Source of the DNA: Pseudomonadota bacterium | GTDB lineage: Bacteria > Pseudomonadota > Gammaproteobacteria > Burkholderiales > Gallionellaceae | Reading direction: 5' to 3' | Assembly: GCA_021821945.1 (NCBI GenBank) | Contig: JAJZTF010000012.1 | Span: 1-64,000, forward strand | Length of the DNA: 64,000 nt | Shown: in pieces, positions 27,742-38,349 of the stretch | Layout of the letters: each line of letters starts with the position of its first letter | Numbering within the stretch: position 1 is the stretch's first letter | Program-made: the position numbers and the translations under genes | The notes under the pieces: generated by a model | The model's input: only the letters and a program-made list of their open reading frames with translations | What the model was told of the DNA's origin: nothing | The model's database searches: none

Positions 27742-28319
27742 TACGCATAAATTTGTTGCCGCATCGCGAAGAGAAGCGCAAGGCAAGACAGATCCAGTTC
27801 TACTCGCTGAGCGTGCTGACGCTGCTGGTTGCGGTGATCGTGTGGGGGCTGGTGCACATGGCGATCGGCGCCCGCATCGACTATCAGGAGCGCCGCAACG
27901 CATACCTTGAGAAGGAAATCTCGCTGCTGGACAAGCAGATAGACGAGATCAAGAAACTCAGGGAGCAGACCAAGATACTGCTGGAGCGCAAGGATGCGGT
28001 CGAGAAGCTCCAGAGCGACCGATCGAGCGTGGTGCATCTGATGGATCAGATGCTGCGGATTTTGCCGGAAGGGGTTTATCTCAAGTCCATCAAGCAGACC
28101 GGGGATGACATCAATCTGGTCGGATATACGCAATCCAATGCGCGCGTTTCCACTTTGATGAAGGCCATTGCGGATTCGGCCTGGCTGGAATCGCCCAACC
28201 TGGTCGTGATCAATGCAACGACGGTGAATGGTTCGCCGATCAGCGAGTTCACGCTGACATTCAAGCTGCGCAAGTCTTTTGGCGCTGACGCGGCCAAGCC
28301 TGCTGCCGGAAGGAATTAG
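27738..28319 (+). CDS. pilN: Type IV pilus assembly protein PilN
   Basis: A 193-residue bitopic membrane protein of the alignment complex. The cytoplasmic N terminus MIRINLLPHREEKR is the conserved PilM-binding motif; a membrane helix (about 22-42) is followed by a coiled coil (EKEISLLDKQIDEIKKL) and a periplasmic ferredoxin-like domain. The frame is open from 27705, but ATG 27738 overlapping the pilM stop gives the conserved N terminus. Confidence 0.96.
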   Translation: MIRINLLPHREEKRKARQIQFYSLSVLTLLVAVIVWGLVHMAIGARIDYQERRNAYLEKEISLLDKQIDEIKKLREQTKILLERKDAVEKLQSDRSSVVHLMDQMLRILPEGVYLKSIKQTGDDINLVGYTQSNARVSTLMKAIADSAWLESPNLVVINATTVNGSPISEFTLTFKLRKSFGADAAKPAAGRN

Positions 28320-28321
28320 CC

Positions 28322-28954
28322 GTGAAGATGACTTTGGATGACCTGAAGAACCTCAATCCCAAGACGCCGGGCGCATGGCCGTGGCCTGCAAAACTGCTGG
28401 CGTTTGCAGTGATGTTCGTCGCGGTGGTGGCGACAGCCGCCCTGCTTGACTGGCAGGACCAGTGGAACAGGCTCAAGGGGGCGCAGCAGAAGGAGGAGAC
28501 GCTGAAGGAGAGCTTCCTTACCAAGAAGAAAGTCGCGGTCAATCTCGACCTGATCAAGAAGCAGCTGCTCGAGACCCAGGAGTCTTTCGGCGCCTTGCTG
28601 AAGCAGCTGCCGAACAAGTCCGAGATGGACGAATTGCTGACGGACATCAATCAGGCCGGATTGGGCAGGGGGTTGCAGTTCGACCTGTTCCGCCCCGGGC
28701 CCGAGACGATCAAGGGATCCTTTGCCGAGCAGCCGATTGCGATCAAGGTCACCGGCAATTACGACGATCTTGGCAAGTTTGCCAGCGATGTATCGATGCT
28801 GCCGCGCATAGTCACGCTGAACGACATTGCGATTTCTCCGGACAAGTCTGGCGTTCTGACGATGGATGCGACCGCCAAGACATTCCGTTATCTGGATGAA
28901 GAAGAGATTGCGGCGCAAAAGAGAGCTGCAAAGGCAGCAGGAGCCAAAAAATGA
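28322..28954 (+). CDS. pilO: Type IV pilus assembly protein PilO
   Basis: A 210-residue bitopic protein pairing with PilN in the periplasm. It starts with a short cytoplasmic part (LDDLKNLNPKTPGAWPWPAK), a membrane helix (about 24-44), a coiled coil up to about 95 and a periplasmic domain with LPNKSEMDELLTDINQAG, the family's best-conserved stretch. The C-terminal tail is Lys/Ala-rich. GTG 28322 or ATG 28328 may be the start. Two bases after pilN; overlaps pilP by four. Confidence 0.95.
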   Translation: MKMTLDDLKNLNPKTPGAWPWPAKLLAFAVMFVAVVATAALLDWQDQWNRLKGAQQKEETLKESFLTKKKVAVNLDLIKKQLLETQESFGALLKQLPNKSEMDELLTDINQAGLGRGLQFDLFRPGPETIKGSFAEQPIAIKVTGNYDDLGKFASDVSMLPRIVTLNDIAISPDKSGVLTMDATAKTFRYLDEEEIAAQKRAAKAAGAKK

Positions 28955-29472
28955 AGCCAACCTATCTGGCGCTTGCATGCCTTCTGCTGGCGGGCTGCGG
29001 CGGCGAGGAATTTTCCGACCTGCATGACTTCGTGAAGAATGCGGGCGCGGACATGAGAGGCAAGATAGAGCCTCCGCCCAATGTGAAAATGTATGAGCCA
29101 TTCATTTACGACAACAGCACCAATCTCGAGAATCCTTTCAAGCCCAGGAAGCCTGTTTCGAATTCCTCGGGCAAACGCGGCGAGAACGAGCCAGACATGA
29201 ATCGCCCCAGGGAGGCGCTGGAAGCTTTCCCTCTCGAGAACCTGAAGATGGTGGGCTATGTGCTGAAAAACAAGGTACCCCATGCCGTCGTGCGCGCGCC
29301 CGACAAGACCCTGCATACGGTCAAGGTCGGAAACTACATAGGCATGAATTTCGGTTTGATCACCAAGATAAGCGATACGAAAATCGATATCGAGGAGGAA
29401 GTGCAGGACAGCACAGGAGACTGGTCGAAGCGCGAGAACAGTCTGCAATTACTTGAAGGAGCAAAGCAATGA
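28951..29472 (+). CDS. pilP: Type IV pilus lipoprotein PilP
   Basis: A 173-residue lipoprotein with signal LALACLLLAGCGG (Cys16 lipidated), anchored in the inner membrane and linking PilNO to the secretin PilQ. The N-terminal part up to about 80 is flexible; the beta-sandwich domain holds LKMVGYVLKNKVPHAVVRAPD and VGNYIGMNFGLI, typical of PilP. Overlaps pilO and pilQ by four bases each. Confidence 0.95.
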   Translation: MKPTYLALACLLLAGCGGEEFSDLHDFVKNAGADMRGKIEPPPNVKMYEPFIYDNSTNLENPFKPRKPVSNSSGKRGENEPDMNRPREALEAFPLENLKMVGYVLKNKVPHAVVRAPDKTLHTVKVGNYIGMNFGLITKISDTKIDIEEEVQDSTGDWSKRENSLQLLEGAKQ

Positions 29473-31706
29473 GACAGGATAAGATGATGAATCTGGTGAC
29501 GGGAACCCAAAGGCTGAAGCGCGTATTGGGCTTGTTCGGATTGCTGGCGATGTTTGCTGTAGCACCTGCTCACGCCGATGCGCAGAACAAGATCACGGGC
29601 TTGAGCGTCAGCGAGCCTGCTGCGGGCACGACGGTGCTCAAGGTCGACCTGGAAAACCCGCTTGGCGCCTTGCCTGCAGGATTCACCGTCAACGCGCCTG
29701 CCCGCATCGCGCTCGATTTCCCGAATACCGCGAATGGCACGGGCAAGTCCACCCAGGAGTTCGCGGCTGGGGATTTGCGCAGTGCGAACATCGTGCAGGC
29801 CGGGGCCAGGACCAGGCTCGTGATCAATCTCGATCACATGATGACCTATAACACCAGGACCGAAGGCAACAGTCTCCTGATCACCCTGCATCCGCAGGCG
29901 GCAGGTCCTTCAGAGGCGGTCAGCCGGTTTGCCGAGGCCGCGACCGGCGTGCAGCAGCACTCGCTGACAGGCATCGATTTCCATCGCGGAAAGAATGGCG
30001 AGGGCCGCATACAGGTCAACCTCTCCGATCCCGGCGTGGGCATAGACATACACCGCCAGGGAACCAAGCTGGTCGTGGACTTCCTCAAGGCCAGCCTGCC
30101 CAAGAACCTGCAGCGCAAACTCGACGTGATCGACTTTGCAACCCCCGTTCAATCGCTGGATACCTATGCCGAGGGCAGCAATGTGCGAATGGTGATCGAA
30201 CCCAAGGGGGAATGGGAGCATGCGGCATACCAGACTGACAAGAAATTCATCGTCGAAGTCAAGCCTCTCATGGAGGATCCGCACAAGCTGACCAAGGGTC
30301 CCGGTTACACGGGCGAAAAACTGACGCTCAACTTCCAGGACATCTCGGTGCGCGAAGCGCTCAACGTGATCGCCGACTTCACCAACAAGAACATGGTCAT
30401 CAGCGACAGCGTGACGGGCAACCTGACGCTGCGCCTGAAGGACGTGCCCTGGGATCAGGCGCTGGACATCATCCTGCAAAGCCGCGGGCTTTCGATGCGC
30501 GCGAACGGCAACGTGATCCAGGTGGCGCCCACAGCCGAGATGGCAGCATCGGAGAAGAACGACCTGACCGCGCGCCAGGAAGTCTCCGAACTCGAGGAAC
30601 TGCACACGGAAAGCTTCAAGCTTGGCTACCAGACGGCTTCCTCGGTGGCATTGATGCTGAACGGGGTATCTGTCGCAGCGCCCGGCGCCCCTCCAGCGAC
30701 GCCCATGCCGGGAACGGCCGCGCAGCAGAGCACGCCTTTGCGCATACTCTCCAAGCGCGGCAGCGCGATCGCGGACGGAAGGACCAACACCCTCTTCGTC
30801 CAGGATACCGCATCGCGTCTGGATGATGTGCGCAAGCTGATCAAGCAGATAGACGTGCCGGCAAAACAGGTGCTGATCGAGGCGCGCGTCGTTCAGGCTC
30901 ACGACGGCTTTGCGCAGAACCTGGGCGTGAGGCTGGGCTATACGGGTGCCGGACCAGGCCCCACGGGTGGCAACAGTCCCAGGCTGCAAATGACCGGGGC
31001 GGGTGGCATCGGCGGCCAGGCGCTGGGGAATCCCGCCAGTGCGGGTGGCATACAGGGCACAACGAACATAGGTTCGGTGTTCTCGCCCAGCACGACCAAC
31101 GTGAATCTGCCTGTCGATCAGGTCGGAAACCCTCAGGCGGGCATCTTCCAGTTCGCGCTGTTCAACGCAGCGGCATCCAAGGTTCTGAACGTCGAGATCA
31201 ACGCGATGCAGTCGGATGAAGTCGGCAAGATCATCTCCAGTCCGCGCGTCGTGAGCGAGAACAACGACTCGGAATGGGCGGTCGTCGAGCAGGGCCAGGA
31301 GCTTCCCTACATCATCAGTACGGTCGCAGGCGGAACGGTGGTCAACACGGTCTCCTTCAAGGATGCGGTGCTGAAGCTCGGGGTGAAGACCAAGATCACG
31401 CCGGACAACAACATCGACATGACGGTCGAGGTGAAGAAGGATTCGGCAGGTGTCGCGATCTCCGGCGCAATCCCGATCAACACCAACAAGGTGATCACCA
31501 AGGTGCTTGTCGAGAACGGCGGAACGGTGGTTATCGGCGGCGTTTATACGCAGAACGACGACAGGACCGTGAACAAGGTGCCTTTGCTGGGCGACATTCC
31601 CATACTGGGCGCACTGTTCAGAAGCAAGGCTGTCTCGTCGGTGAAGGATGAACTCCTGGTCTTCCTTTCGCCCAAGATCATGCAGGATGAACTCAACCTG
31701 CGCTGA
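29469..31706 (+). CDS. pilQ: Type IV pilus secretin PilQ
   Basis: A 745-residue outer-membrane secretin through which the pilus passes. Signal peptide ends near AHADA (about 37). Two AMIN domains (about 40-140 and 155-265) bind peptidoglycan; then an STN/N0 domain (LNFQDISVREALNVIADFT, about 285), N1 domain (about 360-470, with a Pro/Ala-rich low-complexity insert around 405) and the secretin core with VLIEARVVQAHDGF, a Gly/Asn-rich gate segment, and VPLLGDIPILGALFRS near the end. Last gene of pilMNOPQ; a terminator-like hairpin follows. Confidence 0.96.
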   Translation: MRQDKMMNLVTGTQRLKRVLGLFGLLAMFAVAPAHADAQNKITGLSVSEPAAGTTVLKVDLENPLGALPAGFTVNAPARIALDFPNTANGTGKSTQEFAAGDLRSANIVQAGARTRLVINLDHMMTYNTRTEGNSLLITLHPQAAGPSEAVSRFAEAATGVQQHSLTGIDFHRGKNGEGRIQVNLSDPGVGIDIHRQGTKLVVDFLKASLPKNLQRKLDVIDFATPVQSLDTYAEGSNVRMVIEPKGEWEHAAYQTDKKFIVEVKPLMEDPHKLTKGPGYTGEKLTLNFQDISVREALNVIADFTNKNMVISDSVTGNLTLRLKDVPWDQALDIILQSRGLSMRANGNVIQVAPTAEMAASEKNDLTARQEVSELEELHTESFKLGYQTASSVALMLNGVSVAAPGAPPATPMPGTAAQQSTPLRILSKRGSAIADGRTNTLFVQDTASRLDDVRKLIKQIDVPAKQVLIEARVVQAHDGFAQNLGVRLGYTGAGPGPTGGNSPRLQMTGAGGIGGQALGNPASAGGIQGTTNIGSVFSPSTTNVNLPVDQVGNPQAGIFQFALFNAAASKVLNVEINAMQSDEVGKIISSPRVVSENNDSEWAVVEQGQELPYIISTVAGGTVVNTVSFKDAVLKLGVKTKITPDNNIDMTVEVKKDSAGVAISGAIPINTNKVITKVLVENGGTVVIGGVYTQNDDRTVNKVPLLGDIPILGALFRSKAVSSVKDELLVFLSPKIMQDELNLR

Positions 31707-31731
31707 GAAAGTTCGAGGGGATAAACAGCAC

Positions 31732-31755
31732 AAGGCCCGGCAAGTCCGGGCCTTT
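31732..31755 (+). terminator. Terminator-like hairpin after pilQ
   Basis: AAGGCCCGG (31732-31740) pairs with CCGGGCCTT (31746-31754), a nine-pair stem with loop CAAGT. Only a short T run follows, so termination may be partial and some transcripts may continue into aroK, whose ATG is 12 bases on. Confidence 0.7.
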
Positions 31756-31766
31756 GACTGAATGAT

Positions 31767-32321
31767 ATGCAATCGGATAACGACAGGAAAACCCGTTCCG
31801 GAAACCTGATCCTGGTGGGGATGATGGGTTCAGGCAAGTCCACCATGGGGCGCGTCCTTGCGAAGCATCTGCACAAGGACTTCGTGGACAGCGACGAGGA
31901 GATCCAGCTTCGCACCGGCGTGACGATACCGCATATATTCGACGTGGAAGGCGAGTCCGGATTCCGCCAGCGGGAGATGGCGGCGCTGGAGTCGCTGCTG
32001 GGGAGAAATGACCTCGTGCTCGCGACGGGTGGTGGGGCCGTGCTGATGGACAAAAACCGGGAGCTGATGAAACAAAACGGCATCGTCATCTATCTCAAGG
32101 CGAGCGCGCACGATCTGTGGCTTAGAACGCGCAACGACAAGAGCCGCCCATTGCTGCAAAATACCGACCTGCATGCGAGGATCAACGAGTTGCTGGCCCA
32201 GAGGGAGGCGCTCTATCAGCAGGTGGCAGACATCGTGATCACGACCAGCAGGCAGAGCGTGCATGGCCTGATGCTGAAACTGGTCGGCGAGATCGAAACA
32301 TACCGGAAGAAATACGCATGA
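31767..32321 (+). CDS. aroK: Shikimate kinase
   Basis: A 184-residue P-loop kinase phosphorylating shikimate at the 3-position. Walker A is GMMGSGKST (18-26), DSDEEIQ is the shikimate/Mg motif, ATGGGAV the Walker B/substrate loop (about 88-94) and KSRPLLQ the lid arginine. It follows the pilQ hairpin and overlaps aroB by four bases; the pilQ-aroK-aroB order is widespread in proteobacteria. Confidence 0.96.
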   Translation: MQSDNDRKTRSGNLILVGMMGSGKSTMGRVLAKHLHKDFVDSDEEIQLRTGVTIPHIFDVEGESGFRQREMAALESLLGRNDLVLATGGGAVLMDKNRELMKQNGIVIYLKASAHDLWLRTRNDKSRPLLQNTDLHARINELLAQREALYQQVADIVITTSRQSVHGLMLKLVGEIETYRKKYA

Positions 32322-33409
32322 TGCAGACATTGACCGTTGGGCTGCAGGAACGCAGCTATCCCATACACATAGGCAGCGGCCTGCTGCTTGATTCTGGCCT
32401 GCTGTCCCCGCATATTCCGGGGAAGCGGGCGGCAATCGTGACCAACACCACGGTGGCGCCGCTTTATCTCGAAAAATTGCAGCGCACCCTGGCGCAGACC
32501 GGCGTGGAGAGCTTACCCATCGTCCTGCCGGACGGCGAGAAATACAAGACTTCGGAGACGCTAAACCTGATCTATGACGCGCTTCTTGCGAGTCGCTGTG
32601 AGAGAAAGACGCCGCTGATCGCGCTAGGCGGAGGCGTGATCGGCGACATGACGGGCTTTGCGGCCGCGACCTATCTGCGCGGCGTGCCTTTCATCCAGAT
32701 ACCCACGACACTGCTCTCGCAGGTCGATTCGTCGGTCGGCGGCAAGACCGGCATCAATCATCCCCTTGGCAAGAACATGATAGGCGCATTCTATCAGCCA
32801 AGACTGGTGCTCGCCGACATCGGGACGCTGGACACATTGCCCGACAATGAGCTGTCGGCAGGACTGGCGGAGGTGATCAAATATGGCCTGATCCGCGACC
32901 TGCCCTTTCTCGAATGGCTTGAACAGAACATGGAAAAGCTGCTGGCGCGGGACAGGGATGCGCTGCAGCATGCGGTGTTGAGAAGCTGCGAGAACAAGGC
33001 GGAGGTGGTGGCCGCTGACGAACGCGAGAGCGGGGAGCGCGCATTGCTGAATCTGGGCCATACCTTTGGCCATGCGATAGAGACCGGGATGGGCTATGGC
33101 GTATGGCTGCACGGTGAAGCGGTCGCTGCAGGGACCGTCATGGCAGCCGAGCTGTCCAGCAGGCTTGGATGGCTGAGCGACAAGGATGTGGCCCGCGTGC
33201 GCGCGCTGCTGCAGCGGGCAGGACTGCCGGTCGCATCCCCGGATCTCGGCATGGAGAAGTATCTGGAATACATGGGCCACGACAAGAAGGTGGAGGGGGG
33301 AATGCTGCGCTTCGTGCTGCTAAGGCAGCTTGGAAAGGCGGAGCTGACGGGCGATGTGCCCCGCGATCTGATCGAGAAGACGATAGCTGCCTGCACGGGA
33401 AAATCATGA
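32318..33409 (+). CDS. aroB: 3-dehydroquinate synthase
   Basis: A 363-residue NAD- and metal-dependent enzyme making 3-dehydroquinate from DAHP in the aromatic amino acid pathway. NAD-binding [19 protein letters not shown] (about 105-122), [14 protein letters not shown] (about 137-150), and metal ligands Glu in [13 protein letters not shown], His in [12 protein letters not shown] (about 246-257) and HGEAV. Length is normal. Overlaps aroK and dgt by four bases. Confidence 0.97.
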   Translation: MMQTLTVGLQERSYPIHIGSGLLLDSGLLSPHIPGKRAAIVTNTTVAPLYLEKLQRTLAQTGVESLPIVLPDGEKYKTSETLNLIYDALLASRCERKTPLIALGGGVIGDMTGFAAATYLRGVPFIQIPTTLLSQVDSSVGGKTGINHPLGKNMIGAFYQPRLVLADIGTLDTLPDNELSAGLAEVIKYGLIRDLPFLEWLEQNMEKLLARDRDALQHAVLRSCENKAEVVAADERESGERALLNLGHTFGHAIETGMGYGVWLHGEAVAAGTVMAAELSSRLGWLSDKDVARVRALLQRAGLPVASPDLGMEKYLEYMGHDKKVEGGMLRFVLLRQLGKAELTGDVPRDLIEKTIAACTGKS

Positions 33410-34542
33410 CTGGCCTTGCCGGATATGCGGTCGACGAGACCAATTCGCGCGGCAGGAGGTTTCCGGAAAAACCGCCGGAAGGCCGCAGCGAATTCCAGAG
33501 GGACAGGGACCGCATCATCCATTCGGGCGCTTTCCGCCGCCTGGAGTACAAGACACAGGTTTTCGTCAACCATGAAGGGGATCTCTTCAGGACGCGCCTG
33601 ACCCACAGCATAGAAGTGGCGCAGATTGCGCGCTCGATTGCCCGCCACCTGCACCTCAACGAGGACCTGGCGGAGGCGATTTCCCTGGCGCACGACCTCG
33701 GCCATACGCCCTTCGGACATGCGGGGCAGGATGCGCTGAATGAATGCATGAAGGACTACGGGGGATTCGAGCACAACCTGCAGTCTGTCCGCGTAGTGGA
33801 TGTGCTGGAAGAGCGCTATGCGCAATTCGATGGCCTGAACCTGTGCTTTGAAACCAGGGAAGGCATACTCAAGCATTGCAGGCTGGAGAAGGCGGCTGAA
33901 ATGGGCGAGCTTGGCGAGCGCTTCATCAGGAATCAGCGCCCGTCCCTCGAGGCCCAGATCGCCAATCTGGCCGACGAGATTGCCTACAACAACCACGATG
34001 TGGATGACGGCCTGCGTTCCGGGCTGATCACGCTGGAGCAGCTCGAAGCCGTACCGCTGGTTGCAAGGCATCTCATGGATGTGCGCGCGGCCTATCCCGA
34101 TCTTTCCGGTCGCCGCGTGGTGCACGAGATGGTCCGGCGCATGATCAACACGCTGGTGACGGATCTGATACGCCAGAGCGCTGCCAACATCGAGGAGCAG
34201 GGACTCGAGACCCTGGATGACGTGAGATTTGCGCCGGCGCTGGTTGCATTCAGCGAGGAGCTGAACCGTGAACAGCGCGAGCTCAAGAAATTCCTGCATC
34301 TGCACCTCTACAGGCATTACCGCGTGATGCGCATGAGCTCGAAGGCGCAGCGCATCGTTCGCGATCTGTTCGGCGTCTTCATGGATGACGTCAGGCTGTT
34401 GCCCACGCAGTTCCAGGCCAGCGCAAACGAGTCGCAGATGAACAGGGCAAGGGTGGTTGCCGATTACATCGCCGGCATGACCGACCGCTATGCGATCCGC
34501 GAGCACAGGCGCATCTTCGCGGTTGAAGAAGATCCTGTCTGA
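33406..34542 (+). CDS. dgt: dGTPase-like HD-domain phosphohydrolase
   Basis: A 378-residue deoxyguanosinetriphosphate triphosphohydrolase-like protein, likely hydrolysing dNTPs to nucleosides and triphosphate. HD-domain metal ligands are His67 (TRLTHSIEV), His96-Asp97 ([14 protein letters not shown]) and a later Asp in [15 protein letters not shown]. The N-terminal [27 protein letters not shown] is the family signature. The frame is open upstream inside aroB; ATG 33406 overlapping the aroB stop is the right start. It follows aroB in many betaproteobacteria. Confidence 0.92.
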   Translation: MTGLAGYAVDETNSRGRRFPEKPPEGRSEFQRDRDRIIHSGAFRRLEYKTQVFVNHEGDLFRTRLTHSIEVAQIARSIARHLHLNEDLAEAISLAHDLGHTPFGHAGQDALNECMKDYGGFEHNLQSVRVVDVLEERYAQFDGLNLCFETREGILKHCRLEKAAEMGELGERFIRNQRPSLEAQIANLADEIAYNNHDVDDGLRSGLITLEQLEAVPLVARHLMDVRAAYPDLSGRRVVHEMVRRMINTLVTDLIRQSAANIEEQGLETLDDVRFAPALVAFSEELNREQRELKKFLHLHLYRHYRVMRMSSKAQRIVRDLFGVFMDDVRLLPTQFQASANESQMNRARVVADYIAGMTDRYAIREHRRIFAVEEDPV

Positions 34543-34667
34543 ACGCGGCGCATGATGAAGGGCAGCCGGACGCCTGAGCCTTGAAGCCGCGAAAGAATTG
34601 CTGCTTAAATCGCGCTTTGGGTGTAAAGTCGCGCCCCAATTCCAGGGATGACTGAACAGGATACGAG

Positions 34668-36533
34668 ATGAGCGAGAACAAGCAGAGACTGCCCACGCTG
34701 GTGCTGGGCTCGATCGGCGTGGTGTTTGGCGATATCGGCACCAGCCCTCTATATGCGCTGCAGACAACTTTTACGGGGTCCTCGCCTCTGCCCGTGGTCG
34801 AGGCCAACATCCTTGGCGTGCTCTCGCTGATGTTCTGGACCATCATGCTTCTGGTGTCATTGAAGTATGTCACCATCATCATGCGCGCAGACAACCATGG
34901 CGAGGGAGGGTCGCTTGCCCTGCTCTCCATGGTCAGCGAACTGACATCGAAGAGCCCGAAAACCAAATGGTTCGTCACGTCCATAGGAGTGTTCGCGGCT
35001 GCGCTTTTCTTCGGCGACGGGATGATCACCCCGGCGATCTCGGTGCTTTCCGCGGTCGAGGGGCTGGATCTCGTTTCCCATCAATTCAAGGCTTACATAT
35101 TGCCGATCACCTTCGTCGTGCTGACCGGCCTTTTCATGCTGCAAAAGCGCGGCACGGCGACGGTCGGCATGGCGTTCGGGCCCATCATGATCCTTTGGTT
35201 TTCATGCATAGGCATTTTCGGCATCCATGCCATTCTGCAAAGCCCCCAGGTGCTGTGGGCGATCAATCCGTATCATGCATACCGTTTCATGGCGGCAGAC
35301 CCCTGGCTCGCATTTCTGGCGCTGGGCTCGGTGGTGCTCGCGATCACGGGCGGCGAGGCGCTGTATGCGGACATGGGGCACTTTGGAAAATACCCGATAA
35401 GGCTTGCATGGTTCGGCTTCGTGCTGCCGGCGCTGGTGCTCAATTATTTCGGCCAGGGCGCCTTGCTGCTGCACAACCCCAAGGCGATAGAGAATTCGTT
35501 CTATATGCTGGCGCCGGCCTGGGCGCTGGTGCCCATGGTGCTTTTGGCCACCGCAGCCACCGTGATCGCATCCCAGGCCGTGATCTCGGGCGCGTATTCC
35601 CTGGCAAACCAGTCGGTGCAGATGGGCTTCATGCCGAGGATAGAGGTGCGTCAGACTTCGGACAAGGCGCAGGGGCAGATCTATGTGCCCTTCACCAACT
35701 GGGTGCTATACATTGCCGTCATCTATCTGGTCTTCACGTTCCAGAGCTCGAGCAACCTGGCTGCGGCCTATGGAATCGCGGTGACCGGAACGATGACGAT
35801 CACCACCGTGCTGATCACCTTCGTGATGGTGCTGTACTGGCGCTGGCCGCTGCTGTTGATCATCCCGCTGATCACCGTGCTGTTCACTGCGGACATGACC
35901 TTCTTCGCGGCGAATGCGATGAAGATACCCCAGGGAGGATGGTTCCCGCTGGGGATAGCGGGGCTCTCGTTTACCGTGCTGACGACCTGGAAGCGGGGAA
36001 GGAAGCTTCTGTTCGACGAGATTTCCCGCCAGTCCGTGCCTATGCAGGTGATCCTCGATGATGCGGAAAACTTCACCCGGGTCGAGGGAACCGCAGTCTT
36101 TCTCACCAACGTCGGGGAAGGCGCGCCTTCCGCCCTGTTGCACAACATCAAGCACAACAAGGTGCTGCATGAGCGAAACATACTGCTCACCGTGATTGTC
36201 GAGGACAAGCCTTATGTCACCCAGGGCAACCGCTTGCTGATCAACGAGATGGGCAAGGGATTCTACAGGGTGAGAATCTTCTACGGCTTCATGGACAGGC
36301 CAGATCTGCCCGAGGCCTTGAACTCATGCGCGGCGCTGGGGCTGCCCTTTGACATGATGAGCACTTCCTTTTTCATATCCCGCGCGATGATCGTGTCCTC
36401 CGCGAATCCAGGCATGGTCAAGTGGCGGGAGAGGCTGTTTTTGGTGCTCTCCAAGAATGCGATGAATGCTGCGGACTTCTTCAAGATCCCGACCAACCGG
36501 GTGATCGAGATGGGGACGCGCATCGAGATATGA
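34668..36533 (+). CDS. kup: Kup-type potassium uptake transporter
   Basis: A 621-residue inner-membrane protein with about twelve helices in the first 430 residues and a cytoplasmic C-terminal domain. Family motifs are GVVFGDIGTSPLYALQTTF (about 18-36), FFGDGMITPAISVLSA and GGEALYADMGHFG. It takes up potassium with protons. Length matches E. coli Kup (622). It lies 125 bases after dgt; TTGCTG/TGTAAA around 34598-34627 could be a promoter but is weak. Converges on the diguanylate cyclase gene. Confidence 0.94.
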   Translation: MSENKQRLPTLVLGSIGVVFGDIGTSPLYALQTTFTGSSPLPVVEANILGVLSLMFWTIMLLVSLKYVTIIMRADNHGEGGSLALLSMVSELTSKSPKTKWFVTSIGVFAAALFFGDGMITPAISVLSAVEGLDLVSHQFKAYILPITFVVLTGLFMLQKRGTATVGMAFGPIMILWFSCIGIFGIHAILQSPQVLWAINPYHAYRFMAADPWLAFLALGSVVLAITGGEALYADMGHFGKYPIRLAWFGFVLPALVLNYFGQGALLLHNPKAIENSFYMLAPAWALVPMVLLATAATVIASQAVISGAYSLANQSVQMGFMPRIEVRQTSDKAQGQIYVPFTNWVLYIAVIYLVFTFQSSSNLAAAYGIAVTGTMTITTVLITFVMVLYWRWPLLLIIPLITVLFTADMTFFAANAMKIPQGGWFPLGIAGLSFTVLTTWKRGRKLLFDEISRQSVPMQVILDDAENFTRVEGTAVFLTNVGEGAPSALLHNIKHNKVLHERNILLTVIVEDKPYVTQGNRLLINEMGKGFYRVRIFYGFMDRPDLPEALNSCAALGLPFDMMSTSFFISRAMIVSSANPGMVKWRERLFLVLSKNAMNAADFFKIPTNRVIEMGTRIEI

Positions 36534-36543
36534 GGCCTTCTTC

Positions 36544-38349
36544 CTAGAATTCGAGCCTGGTCTGGTCGGTGCCGGGATGGTAAAGCCTCACCGCATTGCG
36601 GCCGCTGCGCTTTGCATCATACATCGCGAAGTCCGCGTTCTTGAGCAGCGTATCCTCGTCCAGGCCGTGTTCGGGGTACATGGAAACGCCGATGCTGCAG
36701 GAGATGGACAGTTTTCCGGCCGGGGAATCAAAAGGCTGGCAGAGCATGTGACGTATCTTGTCGGCCACGATGGCTGCCTGCTGCTCTGATTCCACGGAGG
36801 GCAGGAGCACGATGAATTCATCCCCGCCAAGACGCGATACCGTGTCCGATTCGCGTATGGAGTCATGAATCCGTTTTGCGGCCTCCATCAGAAGCAGGTC
36901 GCCTATGGCATGGCCGTGAATGTCGTTGATCGGTTTGAATTCGTCGAGATCGATGAACATCAGCGATACGTGCGATTTCTCGCGCCTTGCCGAAGCCAGC
37001 GCCTGGGCGATTCTGTCGCTTAGCAGCTGGCGGTTGGGCAGGCCGGTCAATGCATCGTGCTTGGCGAGCCTCGTGAGCGCATCGTTCGCATCCTGCAGTT
37101 GCCGCGTGCGCTCCTCTATCTTGTCTTCCAGTGTGGCATTGATTTCATTGATTTCCGCTATCTTCTGGTGGATGGCGTTGTTCATGCTGATGAAGCTTCC
37201 CGTGAGTTCGCCCAGTTCGTCGCCGCGATGTTCGCGCATCAGGTCGAGCTCCTGGCCTAGCGTCTGTTTTCCGCTTGCGACATCCTTGAAGATTTTGCTG
37301 AGCAAGGTAAGCGGGCGGGATATGGAATTGGCCAGATACCAGGCAAGCGGGAACACGATCAGCAGGCTTGCCAGGGAAATCATGAAAAGGATGCGCACCA
37401 TCTCGAGTATGTTGCCGTGGACGGTTGCGTCGGACTGCAGCGCCGCGATCGTGCCGACGAGATGATCGCCGGTGTAGAGCGGGATCAGGATCTGCTGGAA
37501 ACGCTCATCGCCTATCGATATCGTGTTGGAGGCGGATGAGCTTCTGCTCGCGCCTGTCCAGTCGGGTTTCCGGTAGGCGGGCAGGTTGCCGCTGCTGTAG
37601 CCGCTTGCCGTGAAAAGATTGATCCTGATGTCGGTCAGGCGGCCGATGTAGTCTACGAAATCGCGATCGAGCGACTGCACCATCTCGATCGTGCCGAGCC
37701 GTCCGGTTTGCGTATTTCCGGAGGCGGGGTCCAGGGTTTCTCCCATGATAGGGACGATGTCCTTTATGGCAAGCGAATTCCCGACGACCGCATATTGCAC
37801 GCCGTCAGGCTGTGCCGGATTCAGTTTCATGCTCAGGCCGGGAATGCTGTCTGTCTTTTGCAGATCCTTCTGGATCAGTTCCTCACCTGTCTTCACCGGC
37901 GAGGCCAGGATATGAGACCTGTCGACAAACCCTGCAAGATTGCTTTTAAAGGATGAGAAGGCGAGCAGATTGCCCTTTCCGTCATAGATCGCGATTTGCG
38001 TGAGCTTGGCCACCCTGCCTATCCTGTTGATGTCCGTGACCAGTTGCTGGTAGGTGTTGAACAGGATGTCGCGGTTCGTGTCCAGCTCGGCGTACTGTCC
38101 GAGATACCAGATCGTCGAACCTAGATTCTTCTGGTCAGCGAGCTGCTTCGATGCATCCATCATCATGACCTTGCGGTCGTTCAGGTTGTCCGTGATGATC
38201 TTTCTGGCCCTTTCCAGCAGCGCCCTTGATTGGTCGTGGTATTGTCGGCTGATCACGACGGATACCGCGATCATGGAGGTGGATGTCATCACGAGGCTGA
38301 TCAGGAATGCGCCCAGGAGCAGTTTGTATTTGAGGGGCGGAAATTTCAT
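36544..38349 (-). CDS. Membrane diguanylate cyclase (periplasmic sensor-HAMP-GGDEF)
   Basis: A 601-residue sensor enzyme making c-di-GMP from GTP. Order: N-terminal membrane helix (about 9-32), a large periplasmic domain (about 33-310) of the double-Cache size, a second helix (about 318-340), a HAMP linker (about 340-395), a coiled coil (about 400-428) and the GGDEF domain (about 430-595). The active motif LGGDEF is intact near 505-510, and RESD five residues before it is a complete product-inhibition I-site. No EAL domain. The start overlaps the upstream TorT-like gene by four bases, so both are made together; the periplasmic protein may be its ligand-binding partner. Confidence 0.92.
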   Translation of the reverse strand: MKFPPLKYKLLLGAFLISLVMTSTSMIAVSVVISRQYHDQSRALLERARKIITDNLNDRKVMMMDASKQLADQKNLGSTIWYLGQYAELDTNRDILFNTYQQLVTDINRIGRVAKLTQIAIYDGKGNLLAFSSFKSNLAGFVDRSHILASPVKTGEELIQKDLQKTDSIPGLSMKLNPAQPDGVQYAVVGNSLAIKDIVPIMGETLDPASGNTQTGRLGTIEMVQSLDRDFVDYIGRLTDIRINLFTASGYSSGNLPAYRKPDWTGASRSSSASNTISIGDERFQQILIPLYTGDHLVGTIAALQSDATVHGNILEMVRILFMISLASLLIVFPLAWYLANSISRPLTLLSKIFKDVASGKQTLGQELDLMREHRGDELGELTGSFISMNNAIHQKIAEINEINATLEDKIEERTRQLQDANDALTRLAKHDALTGLPNRQLLSDRIAQALASARREKSHVSLMFIDLDEFKPINDIHGHAIGDLLLMEAAKRIHDSIRESDTVSRLGGDEFIVLLPSVESEQQAAIVADKIRHMLCQPFDSPAGKLSISCSIGVSMYPEHGLDEDTLLKNADFAMYDAKRSGRNAVRLYHPGTDQTRLEF